Below, in pieces: positions 1 to 9,137 of a DNA stretch of 64,000 nt (within the stretch, counting starts at the first letter, position 1; each line of letters begins with the position of its first letter). The notes under the pieces were generated by a model that had not been told where the DNA came from, did no database searches, and worked only from the letters and a program-made list of their open reading frames with translations. The DNA lies in contig JAABSH010000012.1 of assembly GCA_011390465.1 (NCBI GenBank), positions 1 through 64,000 of the forward strand, in the 5' to 3' direction. This stretch comes from Desulfobacteraceae bacterium (GTDB lineage Bacteria > Desulfobacterota > Desulfobacteria > Desulfobacterales > Desulfosalsimonadaceae). The translations under genes and the position numbers were made by a program.

Positions 1-750
1 CTGGATGAGGATGATGATAAAAACAACGCCATTATGTCCATCAATGCCGGTGCCGGCGGCACGGAAGCCCAGGACTGGGCGGAAATGCTGTTTCGCATGT
101 ATTCCCGGTGGATCGAGCACAAGGGGTTCAAGCTCAACATGATCGATTATCAGGCCGGGGATGAGGCGGGCATCAAAGGGGTGACATTTTCCGTGAGCGG
201 CGATTACGCATACGGATATCTCAAAACCGAATCCGGGGTGCACCGGCTGGTGCGGATTTCGCCGTTTAATGCCAATGGCAAGCGCCATACCTCTTTTGCT
301 TCTGTGTTTGTTTATCCGGAATTAGATGATGATATTGAAGTGGATATTGATGAAAATGATCTTCGCATCGATACCTTCCGGGCCAGCGGGGCCGGGGGCC
401 AGCATGTGAACAAAACCAGCAGCGCCATCCGCATCACCCATTTTCCCACGAACATTGTGGTGCAGTGCCAGCAGGAAAAATCCCAGATCCGGAACCGGGA
501 ACTGGCCATGAAAGTGCTGGCCGCCCGGCTGTATCAGATGGAAAAGGAAAAACAGAAAAAGAAACTTCAGGAAATGCACGACACCAAAGATGAAATCGCC
601 TGGGGCAGCCAGATTCGCTCCTATGTGCTGCATCCCTATCAGATGGTCAAAGACCACCGGATCCACATGGATGTGGGAAATGTGGACGCGGTGCTGGACG
701 GGGATCTGGATCCGTTTATTGAGGGTGTGCTGTTGTCCGGACGATCGTGA
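1..750 (+). CDS. prfB: peptide chain release factor 2, 5'-truncated by window edge
   Basis: Open from base 1; [21 protein letters not shown] and GGQ-containing [20 protein letters not shown] motifs typical of RF2. Confidence 0.96.
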   Translation: MDEDDDKNNAIMSINAGAGGTEAQDWAEMLFRMYSRWIEHKGFKLNMIDYQAGDEAGIKGVTFSVSGDYAYGYLKTESGVHRLVRISPFNANGKRHTSFASVFVYPELDDDIEVDIDENDLRIDTFRASGAGGQHVNKTSSAIRITHFPTNIVVQCQQEKSQIRNRELAMKVLAARLYQMEKEKQKKKLQEMHDTKDEIAWGSQIRSYVLHPYQMVKDHRIHMDVGNVDAVLDGDLDPFIEGVLLSGRS

Positions 751-767
751 CAGCCTGTTTTGCCGGT

Positions 768-1352
768 ATGAATCCTTTTGATATTATTGCCAGATATTAT
801 GACCCGGCATCTGATGCCGGCTCCCGGCTGATCCGGCATTCAGAAGCAGTGGCGGAAAAAGCCCTTTTTATTGCAAAAAATCGGGTTTGCCGCAAACCGG
901 ATCTTCAGTTTATTAAAGACGCCGCGCTTTTGCATGACATCGGTATTTTTTACACCAACGCGCCGTCCATCGGGTGTTTGGGCACCTCCCCCTATGTGTG
1001 CCACGGGTATCTGGGCAGAGCGCTGATGGAGGAATTGGGGTTTCCCCGGCACGCTTTGGTGTGTGAACGGCATGTGGGCGCGGGGCTGAGCGCTGATGAG
1101 ATAAGCACCTATCATCTGCCCCTGCCGGTGCGGGATATGGTGCCGGAAACTCTGGAAGAGGAGATCGTCTGCTATGCAGATAAATTTTTTTCCAAAAACG
1201 GGGAAAACACGGAAAAAGAACTGCCCATGGCCGCGGTGATGGCAAAAATTAAAACCTATGGCCCGGCCCAGCTTGCCCGGTTTAAAACCTGGGCAGAACG
1301 GTTTGAGGCGTCGGTGTTTCACCTCTGGCAGTTGGAAACCAGTGGCGCTTAA
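768..1352 (+). CDS. HD-domain (HDIG-type) hydrolase
   Basis: MNPFDIIARYYDP...RLIRHSEAVAEKAL...DAALLHDIGIFYTNAP; GTG at 747 is an alternative start. Confidence 0.85.
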   Translation: MNPFDIIARYYDPASDAGSRLIRHSEAVAEKALFIAKNRVCRKPDLQFIKDAALLHDIGIFYTNAPSIGCLGTSPYVCHGYLGRALMEELGFPRHALVCERHVGAGLSADEISTYHLPLPVRDMVPETLEEEIVCYADKFFSKNGENTEKELPMAAVMAKIKTYGPAQLARFKTWAERFEASVFHLWQLETSGA

Positions 1353-1389
1353 ATTTTTTTTTGTTAATCGGGATCGGACGCACGCCAAC

Positions 1390-3000
1390 ATGGACATTCA
1401 CCAGATCATACGGTTTTATTTTATTACGGATGAAAATGCCCCGGATCTCTCTATGCTCCAGCAGGTCGAGATTGCTGTGCGTGCCGGCGCCACAGCGGTG
1501 CAGTACCGCAACAAGATTTTTTCGCCGGAAAATTTCACAGAGCTTTCAGCCATCCATGAGTTGTGCGCCCGCCACAGCGTGCCGCTCATTGTAAACGATG
1601 ATATGATTCTTGCAAAAGCCGTGGACGCGGACGGCGTGCACCTGGGCCAGGATGATGAAAATGCCGCGGCTGCCAGACAGATTTTGGGTCCGGACGCCAT
1701 TATCGGTATTTCCGTGTCCACATTGGCAGAGCTGGCAAAAACCGATCTGCGGCATTGTGATTATATCGGCACCGGCCCGGTTTTTGCCACATCCACAAAA
1801 CCCGACGCCCATGCCGTGATCGGTCTTGAGGGGCTTGCAGCAGTGGCAGCCGCCGCTTCCGTGCCCATGGTGGCCATTGGCGGCATTGATGCTTCCCGGG
1901 CCGGGTCCTGTTTTTCCCATGGGGCTGCGGGCGTGTCCGTGATTACCTGTATTTCAAGGGCCCGGGATCCCGCAGCACAGGCGGTAGCGCTGGCAGCGGT
2001 CTGTGGATGTGCGCCGCGCACTTTGCAGCCGCCGTGGAACAGTGAATTCGGCCTGATTGAAAAACTGACAGCCGGGCCTTTCCAGGATGTAAAAAAATCC
2101 CCATCAGTGCTTAAAGTCGGACCCGGCGATGACGCGGCCCTGCTGGAGACCATTGCCCGGCCCGTGGTGACCACGGACACCCAGCAGGAGAATGTGCATT
2201 TCCGGCGGCGGTGGCAACGGTGGGATCAGATCGGTGAAAAAGCAGTGGCCGTCACGTTCAGTGATCTGGCAGCGTCCTATGCCCGGCCCCTGAGCCTTTT
2301 TGTCAACTTGTCCCTGCCGCCGCATATGGCGGATACGGATCTGGAAGCCGTGTATGCCGGCATCCGCCGGGGGCTTAAAAAATATGGCGCGGTGCTGGGA
2401 GGCGGTAATATTTCCAGGGGCCGGGAGTTTTCCCTGGATTTGTTTGCCCTGGGCAGCGGCCACCCGGAGATTTTTCCCCGGCGGTCAAATGCCCGGCCCG
2501 GTTACGGCCTCTATGTAACCGGCCCGCTGGGACTGGCCCGGGCCGGGATGGAATGCCTGAAAAAAAATGACACGGCATATTCCGGGCTAATTGAAAAATT
2601 TATTTGTCCGGTTGCCCGGTTTGATGCGGCGGAAATTCTGGCAAAAAACCGGGTCTGCTGTGTGATGGACATCAGCGACGGCCTGGCAGGCGATGCCGGA
2701 CATCTGGCCCGGGCGTCCCGGATTTCCATCCGGTTTTATCCGGCCGGATTTGTGATCGACCCGGAACTCTCAGAATTTTGCGGAAACTATCACCTGCAAC
2801 CGGAAACCCTGCTCCTGGCCGGCGGGGAAGATTATGAACTGCTGTTTGCCTGTCCGCCGGAAGTATTTGAGCGGATAACACCCGCATTGCCGGCCGCGTT
2901 TCAGGTGGGAACATGCGTGCCGTTTTCCGGTGTTCTGCTTGAAAATTGTCCTGAATCGGTGGTGCCGTTTCAGCATGGTTCCCGGTCAGCACAGTTTTAG
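1390..3000 (+). CDS. ThiE-ThiL fusion: thiamine-phosphate synthase + thiamine-monophosphate kinase
   Basis: N-terminal ThiE motifs (VQYRNK, VNDD, ADGVHLGQDD, YIGTGPVFATSTK); C-terminal ThiL motifs (GPGDDAALL, SDLAASYARP, GGGNISRG, DISDGLAGDAGHL, GGEDYELLFA) in one ORF. Confidence 0.9.
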   Translation: MDIHQIIRFYFITDENAPDLSMLQQVEIAVRAGATAVQYRNKIFSPENFTELSAIHELCARHSVPLIVNDDMILAKAVDADGVHLGQDDENAAAARQILGPDAIIGISVSTLAELAKTDLRHCDYIGTGPVFATSTKPDAHAVIGLEGLAAVAAAASVPMVAIGGIDASRAGSCFSHGAAGVSVITCISRARDPAAQAVALAAVCGCAPRTLQPPWNSEFGLIEKLTAGPFQDVKKSPSVLKVGPGDDAALLETIARPVVTTDTQQENVHFRRRWQRWDQIGEKAVAVTFSDLAASYARPLSLFVNLSLPPHMADTDLEAVYAGIRRGLKKYGAVLGGGNISRGREFSLDLFALGSGHPEIFPRRSNARPGYGLYVTGPLGLARAGMECLKKNDTAYSGLIEKFICPVARFDAAEILAKNRVCCVMDISDGLAGDAGHLARASRISIRFYPAGFVIDPELSEFCGNYHLQPETLLLAGGEDYELLFACPPEVFERITPALPAAFQVGTCVPFSGVLLENCPESVVPFQHGSRSAQF

Positions 3001-3050
3001 GTCAGCATGGTCTTTGGGAACAATAGACTACCAATAAAAGGGGATGAAAA

Positions 3051-3494
3051 GTGAAATACAGTGAAGCCTCCCAGGGCCGGATTTTTGTGATCCGGCTGGA
3101 AGACGGGGATATTGTGCATGAGGCCATCGAAGCGTTTGCCAGAGAAGTATCCTTGCGTGCTGCGGCTTTGATTGCCGTGGGCGGCGCGGACAAAGGAAGC
3201 CGGCTGGTGGTGGGGCCGGCGGATGGACGCGCGGAAACCATTGACCCCATGACCCGGGTGCTTGCCAATGTGCATGAGGTGGCCGGCACCGGCACGATTT
3301 TTCCGGATAGGGCCGGCACCCCCAAGCTGCACATGCACATGGCCTGCGGCCGGAACAATGATACCACCACCGGGTGCGTGAGAGCCGGCGTCCGGGTATG
3401 GCAGGTGCTGGAGGTGGTGGTATTCGAGCTCACCAATACCCGCGCCGGCCGATTTCATGATCCGGTGACCGGATTTGAACTGTTGGTACCCTAA
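3051..3494 (+). CDS. PPC/DUF296-domain DNA-binding-like protein
   Basis: RIFVIRLEDGDIVHEAIEAFAREVSLRAAALIAVGGADKG...LHMHMACGR...VRVWQVLEVVVFEL. Confidence 0.8.
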   Translation: MKYSEASQGRIFVIRLEDGDIVHEAIEAFAREVSLRAAALIAVGGADKGSRLVVGPADGRAETIDPMTRVLANVHEVAGTGTIFPDRAGTPKLHMHMACGRNNDTTTGCVRAGVRVWQVLEVVVFELTNTRAGRFHDPVTGFELLVP

Positions 3495-3524
3495 CAAACC
3501 AGCGATTGAAAAAGGAGAAAATCA

Positions 3525-4985
3525 TTGATTATTCCTGTGATCCTGGCCGGCGGATCCGGCACCCGTCTCTGGCCCCTGTCCCGGCAATTATATCCCAAGC
3601 AGCTGCTGGCCCTGACGGGAACCCATACCATGATTCAAAATACCCTGCTGCGCCTGGCGAATTTTGACCAGACCGGTCCGCCCATGATCATTGGCAATGA
3701 AAATCAGCGGTTTCTGGTGGCCCGGCAGCTGGCGGACATCAATATTCAGCCGTACGCCATTTTTCTTGAGCCGGTGGGCCGAAACACCGCGCCGGCAGTG
3801 GCGGTGGCGGCCCTCAAAGCGGCGGCCTTGGATCCCGGCGCCCTGATTCTGGTGCTGCCGGCGGATCATCTGATTGCGGATGTGGCCGCGTTTCATGAGG
3901 CCCTGGGCCTTGCCGCAAAGTTTGCGGATCGTGAATTTCTGGTCACCTTCGGCATCGTGCCGGACCGGCCGGAAACCGGATATGGATACATTCGCAAAGG
4001 CGATCCCGCAAGCCTTGAAAAAGCCCAAACTGATCTGGAAAGTGAGGCTTACGCGATCCGGGAATTTGTGGAAAAACCGGATGCTGAAACCGCCCGCCAG
4101 TATCTGTCTTCCGGAGAATACTGCTGGAACAGCGGCATGTTCATGTTTAAAGCCGAAACCGTGCTGGCCGAACTCCGGCGCTATGTGCCGGAGATCGTGG
4201 CCGCCTGTGAAAACGCCATGAACATGAACCCGGGACGGCCAAAACAGGATCAACCGGAACAGGCCTTTTTTTATCTGGACCCTGCGGCATTTCAGGTCTG
4301 TCCGTCGGATTCCATTGACTATGCGGTCATGGAAAAAACGGATCGGGGGATTATGGTGCCCCTGGATGCGGGATGGGATGATCTGGGTTCCTGGGAGGCC
4401 TTGTGGAATATCGGTGAAAAAGACGATGCCGGCAATGTGGTGGAAGGCGATGTGGTGTGCGTGGATGTGAAAAATTCCCTGATTCAGTCCCACAGCCGGC
4501 TGGTAACAGTGCTGGGATTGCGGAATCTGGCAGTGGTGGAAACCCCGGATGCTCTCTTGGTGTCATCTTTGTCCGGCACCCAGGGAGTCAAGAAAATTGT
4601 GGATATCCTGAAAGCGGACCGGCGAGCGGAAACCCGGACCTTTCCCCGGGAAGTCCGATCTTGGGGAACTGTGGCGCTCCTGGAAAAAGGCAGGGATTTT
4701 CAGGTCCGCAAAATCACGCTGGACCCTGGACAGCAACTGCGCTCAAGCGCTCATGCCCGCGGCACCGGCGCCTGGACCATTGTCCAGGGTGTTGGCCGGC
4801 TGAGTTCAGCAAATGGCGCCAACACGGGAAATTTATTTCAACCGATTGAATTGTCAGCCCATCAATCCTGTTCTTTATCCCTGGAGCAGGGCCTTGTGCT
4901 GGAAAATACCGGCCAGGCCCCCCTTGTTTTGATCGAAGTGGCCGCCGGCATCCAGCCGGAGCGGGATCACTGGGAGAGTGCCTGA
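3525..4985 (+). CDS. manC: mannose-1-phosphate guanylyltransferase / mannose-6-phosphate isomerase
   Basis: ILAGGSGTRLWPLSRQLYPKQLL, FVEKPD, YCWNSGMFMF, DYAVMEKT; C-terminal cupin-like region; TTG start. Confidence 0.92.
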   Translation: MIIPVILAGGSGTRLWPLSRQLYPKQLLALTGTHTMIQNTLLRLANFDQTGPPMIIGNENQRFLVARQLADINIQPYAIFLEPVGRNTAPAVAVAALKAAALDPGALILVLPADHLIADVAAFHEALGLAAKFADREFLVTFGIVPDRPETGYGYIRKGDPASLEKAQTDLESEAYAIREFVEKPDAETARQYLSSGEYCWNSGMFMFKAETVLAELRRYVPEIVAACENAMNMNPGRPKQDQPEQAFFYLDPAAFQVCPSDSIDYAVMEKTDRGIMVPLDAGWDDLGSWEALWNIGEKDDAGNVVEGDVVCVDVKNSLIQSHSRLVTVLGLRNLAVVETPDALLVSSLSGTQGVKKIVDILKADRRAETRTFPREVRSWGTVALLEKGRDFQVRKITLDPGQQLRSSAHARGTGAWTIVQGVGRLSSANGANTGNLFQPIELSAHQSCSLSLEQGLVLENTGQAPLVLIEVAAGIQPERDHWESA

Positions 4986-5032
4986 CTCGGGCATTTGTCA
5001 GCAATCTGTAAAACAGAGAAAGAAAGATATCT

Positions 5033-5860
5033 ATGGCGCCATTACAAGCGGTCATTCTTGGGGCAATTCAGGGGCTGACCGAATTTTTTCCCGTGAGCAG
5101 TTCCGGGCATCTGGTAATTTTTCAGCAGCTCATGGGGCTCAACGAGCCGGTGCTGCTGTTTGACATCAGTGTGCATGTGGGAACCCTGGCCGCGATTTTA
5201 TGTTATTATGTTAAAGATATTCTGCGGCTGGCAACCGCTTTTTCCCGGGTGTTTCCCTGGGGAGAGCCAAAAAACAGCCAGCCGGTTTCTCCGGAAACCC
5301 TGGCGGACAGCCGAATGGCATGGCTGATTATTGCGGGAACCGTGCCCACGGCCCTTATCGGTTACGGGCTGAACACGGTTTCAGATGTGCTGTTTTCTTC
5401 TCTTGTCCTGGTGGGACTGGCCCTGGTGGCGACCGGCACCATTGTTCTTGCTACCCGGTGGGCCCAGCCGGACCCGGGAAAGGGGTCCGCGGTAACCCTT
5501 AAAACCGCGTTATGGATCGGAACCGTGCAGGGCGTGGCCGTGATACCGGGAATTTCCCGCTCCGGTTCCACCATTGCGGCGGCGTTGTTTTGCGGGATTG
5601 ACCGGGATACAGCGGCCCGGTTTTCGTTTCTGCTGTCCGTTCCCGCGATTCTGGGGGCCCTGGTGCTGGAAATATCAGGCGGTGATGCCGGTACCGGCGG
5701 GGTGTCCGCGGGTGTCATTGCCATTGGGACGGCTGCGGCGTTTGTGGTGGGGTATGCCGCCCTCAGCCTGCTGGTGAAAATGGTAAAAAAAGGGCGGTTG
5801 TATGTGTTTGCGCCGTATTGTTTTTTGCTCGCAGCAGCTGCCCTCATGGCGGGGGGATAA
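5033..5860 (+). CDS. uppP: undecaprenyl-diphosphatase
   Basis: LGAIQGLTEFFPVSSSGHLVI and PGISRSGSTIAAALFCG motifs. Confidence 0.96.
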   Translation: MAPLQAVILGAIQGLTEFFPVSSSGHLVIFQQLMGLNEPVLLFDISVHVGTLAAILCYYVKDILRLATAFSRVFPWGEPKNSQPVSPETLADSRMAWLIIAGTVPTALIGYGLNTVSDVLFSSLVLVGLALVATGTIVLATRWAQPDPGKGSAVTLKTALWIGTVQGVAVIPGISRSGSTIAAALFCGIDRDTAARFSFLLSVPAILGALVLEISGGDAGTGGVSAGVIAIGTAAAFVVGYAALSLLVKMVKKGRLYVFAPYCFLLAAAALMAGG

Positions 5861-5880
5861 CAGGCAGTCTGGTGAGTCTC

Positions 5881-6879
5881 TTAGATGCCGGGATGTTCAA
5901 ACTGCACAACATGATTTTTGCCGTGGCTTTTTGCCATGTACAGGGCTTTGTCCGCCCAGGCGATCATGTTTTCCGGTTTTACGGACGGTTCGGGAACACA
6001 GGATACCACCCCGATGCTCACGGTTACCCAGTTGCTTACCATGGAAGATGAATGCGGGATTTGAAGCCCGAAAATATGCTCCCGGATGTTTTCCGCCAGA
6101 CCCGCTGCAATATCGCTTTCCACGCCAAACAATACAATGGCAAACTCTTCTCCGCCGTAACGGGCGATAAAATCACTTTCCCGTTTGATGGTATCATGGA
6201 TGGCGCCGGAAATAAGTTTTAAACAGTCATCTCCGGCCAGGTGTCCGTAGGTGTCGTTATAGAGTTTGAAATTGTCGATATCCATCATTAACAGGGAAAT
6301 GGGAATGGCCAGCCGGGTGGCGGACGCCATGAGTTTTTTAAACATGTAATCAAAATACCGGCGGTTGGGAATGCCGGTAAGACCGTCGGAATTGGACAGC
6401 CGTTCCAGCAGAACATTGGCCTGCTCCAGTTTTCGGGTGGTCTCTACCAGATGGTGTTCCCGCTCCCGGAGCCGGTCCACCTCGGATTTGAAATGCAGAA
6501 TGGACCGGACCCGCGCGTGCAGTTCCAGTTTGTTGACCGGCTTGGCCAGAAAATCAATGGCGCCGGCTTTAAAAGCCGTTTGAATATGCTCTGATGAAGA
6601 ATAGGCGGTAAGGATTACAATGGGAATGTCGGCACTGCGGCGGTGATTTTTGATCATCCGGCAGGCCTCGATACCGTCAATCCCCTGCAGGACAATATCC
6701 ATGATGATCAGCTCAATCTTTGGCAGCGGTGTTTCACTGTTGTCCGCATACAAGCCGAGAATCCGGAAGGCATCTTCCGCAGATTCCGCCTGAACCGTAT
6801 CTCTGAACCCGCCATCCGCCAGAAAAGACGTGATGATTTTCCGGGTTACCGGTACGTCGTCAATGATCAGGATGCTCAT
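5881..6879 (-). CDS. response regulator with GGDEF domain (diguanylate cyclase)
   Basis: Receiver MSILIIDDVPVTRKII...IIMDIVLQGIDG...LTAYSS...AKPVNK; GGEEF active site. Confidence 0.93.
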   Translation of the reverse strand: MSILIIDDVPVTRKIITSFLADGGFRDTVQAESAEDAFRILGLYADNSETPLPKIELIIMDIVLQGIDGIEACRMIKNHRRSADIPIVILTAYSSSEHIQTAFKAGAIDFLAKPVNKLELHARVRSILHFKSEVDRLREREHHLVETTRKLEQANVLLERLSNSDGLTGIPNRRYFDYMFKKLMASATRLAIPISLLMMDIDNFKLYNDTYGHLAGDDCLKLISGAIHDTIKRESDFIARYGGEEFAIVLFGVESDIAAGLAENIREHIFGLQIPHSSSMVSNWVTVSIGVVSCVPEPSVKPENMIAWADKALYMAKSHGKNHVVQFEHPGI

Positions 6880-7068
6880 GGCCGCTCCGGGTTAAATTTT
6901 TTTTTGCATGTCCTGATTTTGGGCAAAAAACCCGTCAAGTGAAGTGGAATACAGGAAACCGTAGGATATTTTAATGCACTATGGTTAATTTAGATGCGCC
7001 AAAAAAATTTGTCAACGGCTCTTTTTCATCCTTTTTTGTTTTGACTGCCCGCCGGACGAAGGGCCACA

Positions 7069-8613
7069 TCAGGGGGCCGGCTGGTGATGGGGGTCCAGGA
7101 GATCCGTAACTTCCTTGACCGGGTTGAACGTAATTTTCGGAACTTCTACAAATACTGAATTCCAGTATGCCATGGCCCCGTTCCACAGCCCGGGAAGTTC
7201 CAGGGCTTTGAGATCCCGGCCGTTTTGGGATTTGGTGGTGATAAAGACTGCCAGATTGTCCACATAATCCAGAAGGTTGAATTTTTTGCCCTGCCAGTTC
7301 CGGACACCGCATACCAGATCCACGGGATTGAAATGGGCCAGACGGTTTACAATGGCGCGCTGATCCGGCGCGTCAAGGTTGATCTGCGCGGATTCAACAA
7401 TCTGCGGCGCCCTGTAGTCGGTGCGGTTTTTTACCCAGAACGGCCCGCCGCCGGGATCGCCCGTATTTGGCACCATGCCGCAGACCCGCAGGGGCCGGTC
7501 CAGCATCCGGACAAGGGTTTGTTGCTTTTCAGCATTGCTTTGGGAATGAAAATTTTTCGGCAGGGGAAGCTGGAGCTCTTTTTGCAGGAAATCACAGATG
7601 GCAGTTGTCAGGGACGCATCCGCGGTTTTTTCATGCAGCCGGCGCAGGAAATCAAAAATCTGCTGCTGGAGCCGGATAAATTCACCGCACAGAATTTTTT
7701 TCCATTTTGTCAGTTCCCCGCTGAACCGGTCGTGGGCCACGTTGTCGACGTTTTTAATAAAGATAATGTCCGCATCCACTTGGTTGAGATTTTCAATCAA
7801 GGCGCCATGGCCCCCGGGCCGGAACAGGAGACTGCCGTCCGGCAGGCGAAAGGGCTGGTTGTCCATGTCCACGGCAATGGTATCGGTGCCTGGGGACTGG
7901 GTGGAAAAAGAAATATGAAACCGTACTCCGTGGCTGTTTTCGTATGAATCGCGAATGGATTCGGAAAACGACATAAACCGGTCCTTAAATGCTGCCGGCA
8001 CCGTAAAATGGAGCACACACGCCCCTGTTTCAGAGCGCGCATAACCGTCGGCTTCCACCAGATGTTCTTCAAAGGCCGTCCGGTGGCGTTCAGGATAGGA
8101 ATGAAATTTGATCAGTCCTTTGGGCAGGGCCGCATAGCCCAGACCGGCGTCGGTAAGCAGATGGCGGAGCACCGGCGCCATGTTTTTCCCCGCGATCAGG
8201 GCGTCAAGATCCATGCCCCGGTCTGCCAGAGACGCTTTGAGATCCGTGTAAAACGCGAACCGGCGGCAATTGTCCCCCAAAAAGGATAAAAGCGCCGTAT
8301 CCGGCGGGGGCTGGTTTTTGCCGAGGGCGTCATGGGCCTTGATCAGGTTTTTGAACATCCGGGTGGCGGCCCCGGATGCAGGGACAAATTTGACCAGTGT
8401 TTTTTGCGGCGCCGCGGATGCGTAGCGGTCCAGGTTTTTCCGGATTTGATTTTCTTTCAGTATTTTAATGCCATCGCCCGGGGTGCAGGCACGATCCAGC
8501 GCGATAAACGGAGTGCCCCGGGAGAATAACTTCAGCTGGGATTGTATTTTTTCCGGTGTTTGTCCGGTTTTCGTGATCTGATGGAGGTCTTTATCGCTCA
8601 ATGGGCATGTCAT
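7069..8613 (-). CDS. DUF4301-like protein
   Basis: FVPASGAATRMFKNL, VDMDNQPFRLPDGSLLFRPGGHGALIENLN; consistent with DUF4301 as recalled. Confidence 0.7.
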   Translation of the reverse strand: MTCPLSDKDLHQITKTGQTPEKIQSQLKLFSRGTPFIALDRACTPGDGIKILKENQIRKNLDRYASAAPQKTLVKFVPASGAATRMFKNLIKAHDALGKNQPPPDTALLSFLGDNCRRFAFYTDLKASLADRGMDLDALIAGKNMAPVLRHLLTDAGLGYAALPKGLIKFHSYPERHRTAFEEHLVEADGYARSETGACVLHFTVPAAFKDRFMSFSESIRDSYENSHGVRFHISFSTQSPGTDTIAVDMDNQPFRLPDGSLLFRPGGHGALIENLNQVDADIIFIKNVDNVAHDRFSGELTKWKKILCGEFIRLQQQIFDFLRRLHEKTADASLTTAICDFLQKELQLPLPKNFHSQSNAEKQQTLVRMLDRPLRVCGMVPNTGDPGGGPFWVKNRTDYRAPQIVESAQINLDAPDQRAIVNRLAHFNPVDLVCGVRNWQGKKFNLLDYVDNLAVFITTKSQNGRDLKALELPGLWNGAMAYWNSVFVEVPKITFNPVKEVTDLLDPHHQPAP

Positions 8614-8765
8614 GGTTCGCTCCTGATGAAAAGCAGGGTAAAGGGGTCTGTATATTTTTTTTTACTATTGACGAAAACACGCATAAATCACTACGATAAT
8701 CCCGCAGTTTGGAATTCCGTGTCAAGGGAAACCTTTTTATAAAAACCTGAAGAAAGCCGCGGCCG

Positions 8766-9137
8766 ATGACGACATTGACAACCGAAACCGGTAAGGCGCT
8801 GCCGGTATTTGATTATGAGGATTTTCTGAACCGCATTGACGGGGATGAGGAACTGCTGCACGAGGTGATTGAAATTTTTCTGGAAGATACCCCGCGGCTG
8901 ATGCGAATTTTTCATGCCGCGGTTCAAACAGGCGATCCTGTTGCCGTGGAGCGGGCGGCCCATACCCTGAAAGGCGCTGCTGCCAATATTTCCGCCCGCC
9001 GGCTGCATGCCCTTTGCCAGCGGATTCAGCAGGCAATCAAGCAGAATGAACCGGATTTTTTAAGTACCGTCCCCCGGCTGCTTGAAGAAAATTTTGACCT
9101 GCTGGAACAAGCGCTTCGGGCTGCCGTTAAACCATAG
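8766..9137 (+). CDS. Hpt (histidine phosphotransfer) domain protein
   Basis: AAHTLKGAAANISARRL phosphotransfer motif. Confidence 0.9.
   Translation: MTTLTTETGKALPVFDYEDFLNRIDGDEELLHEVIEIFLEDTPRLMRIFHAAVQTGDPVAVERAAHTLKGAAANISARRLHALCQRIQQAIKQNEPDFLSTVPRLLEENFDLLEQALRAAVKP

Noticed and set aside
3588-4493. 301-aa minus strand ORF inside manC
   Set aside because: Antisense shadow of manC
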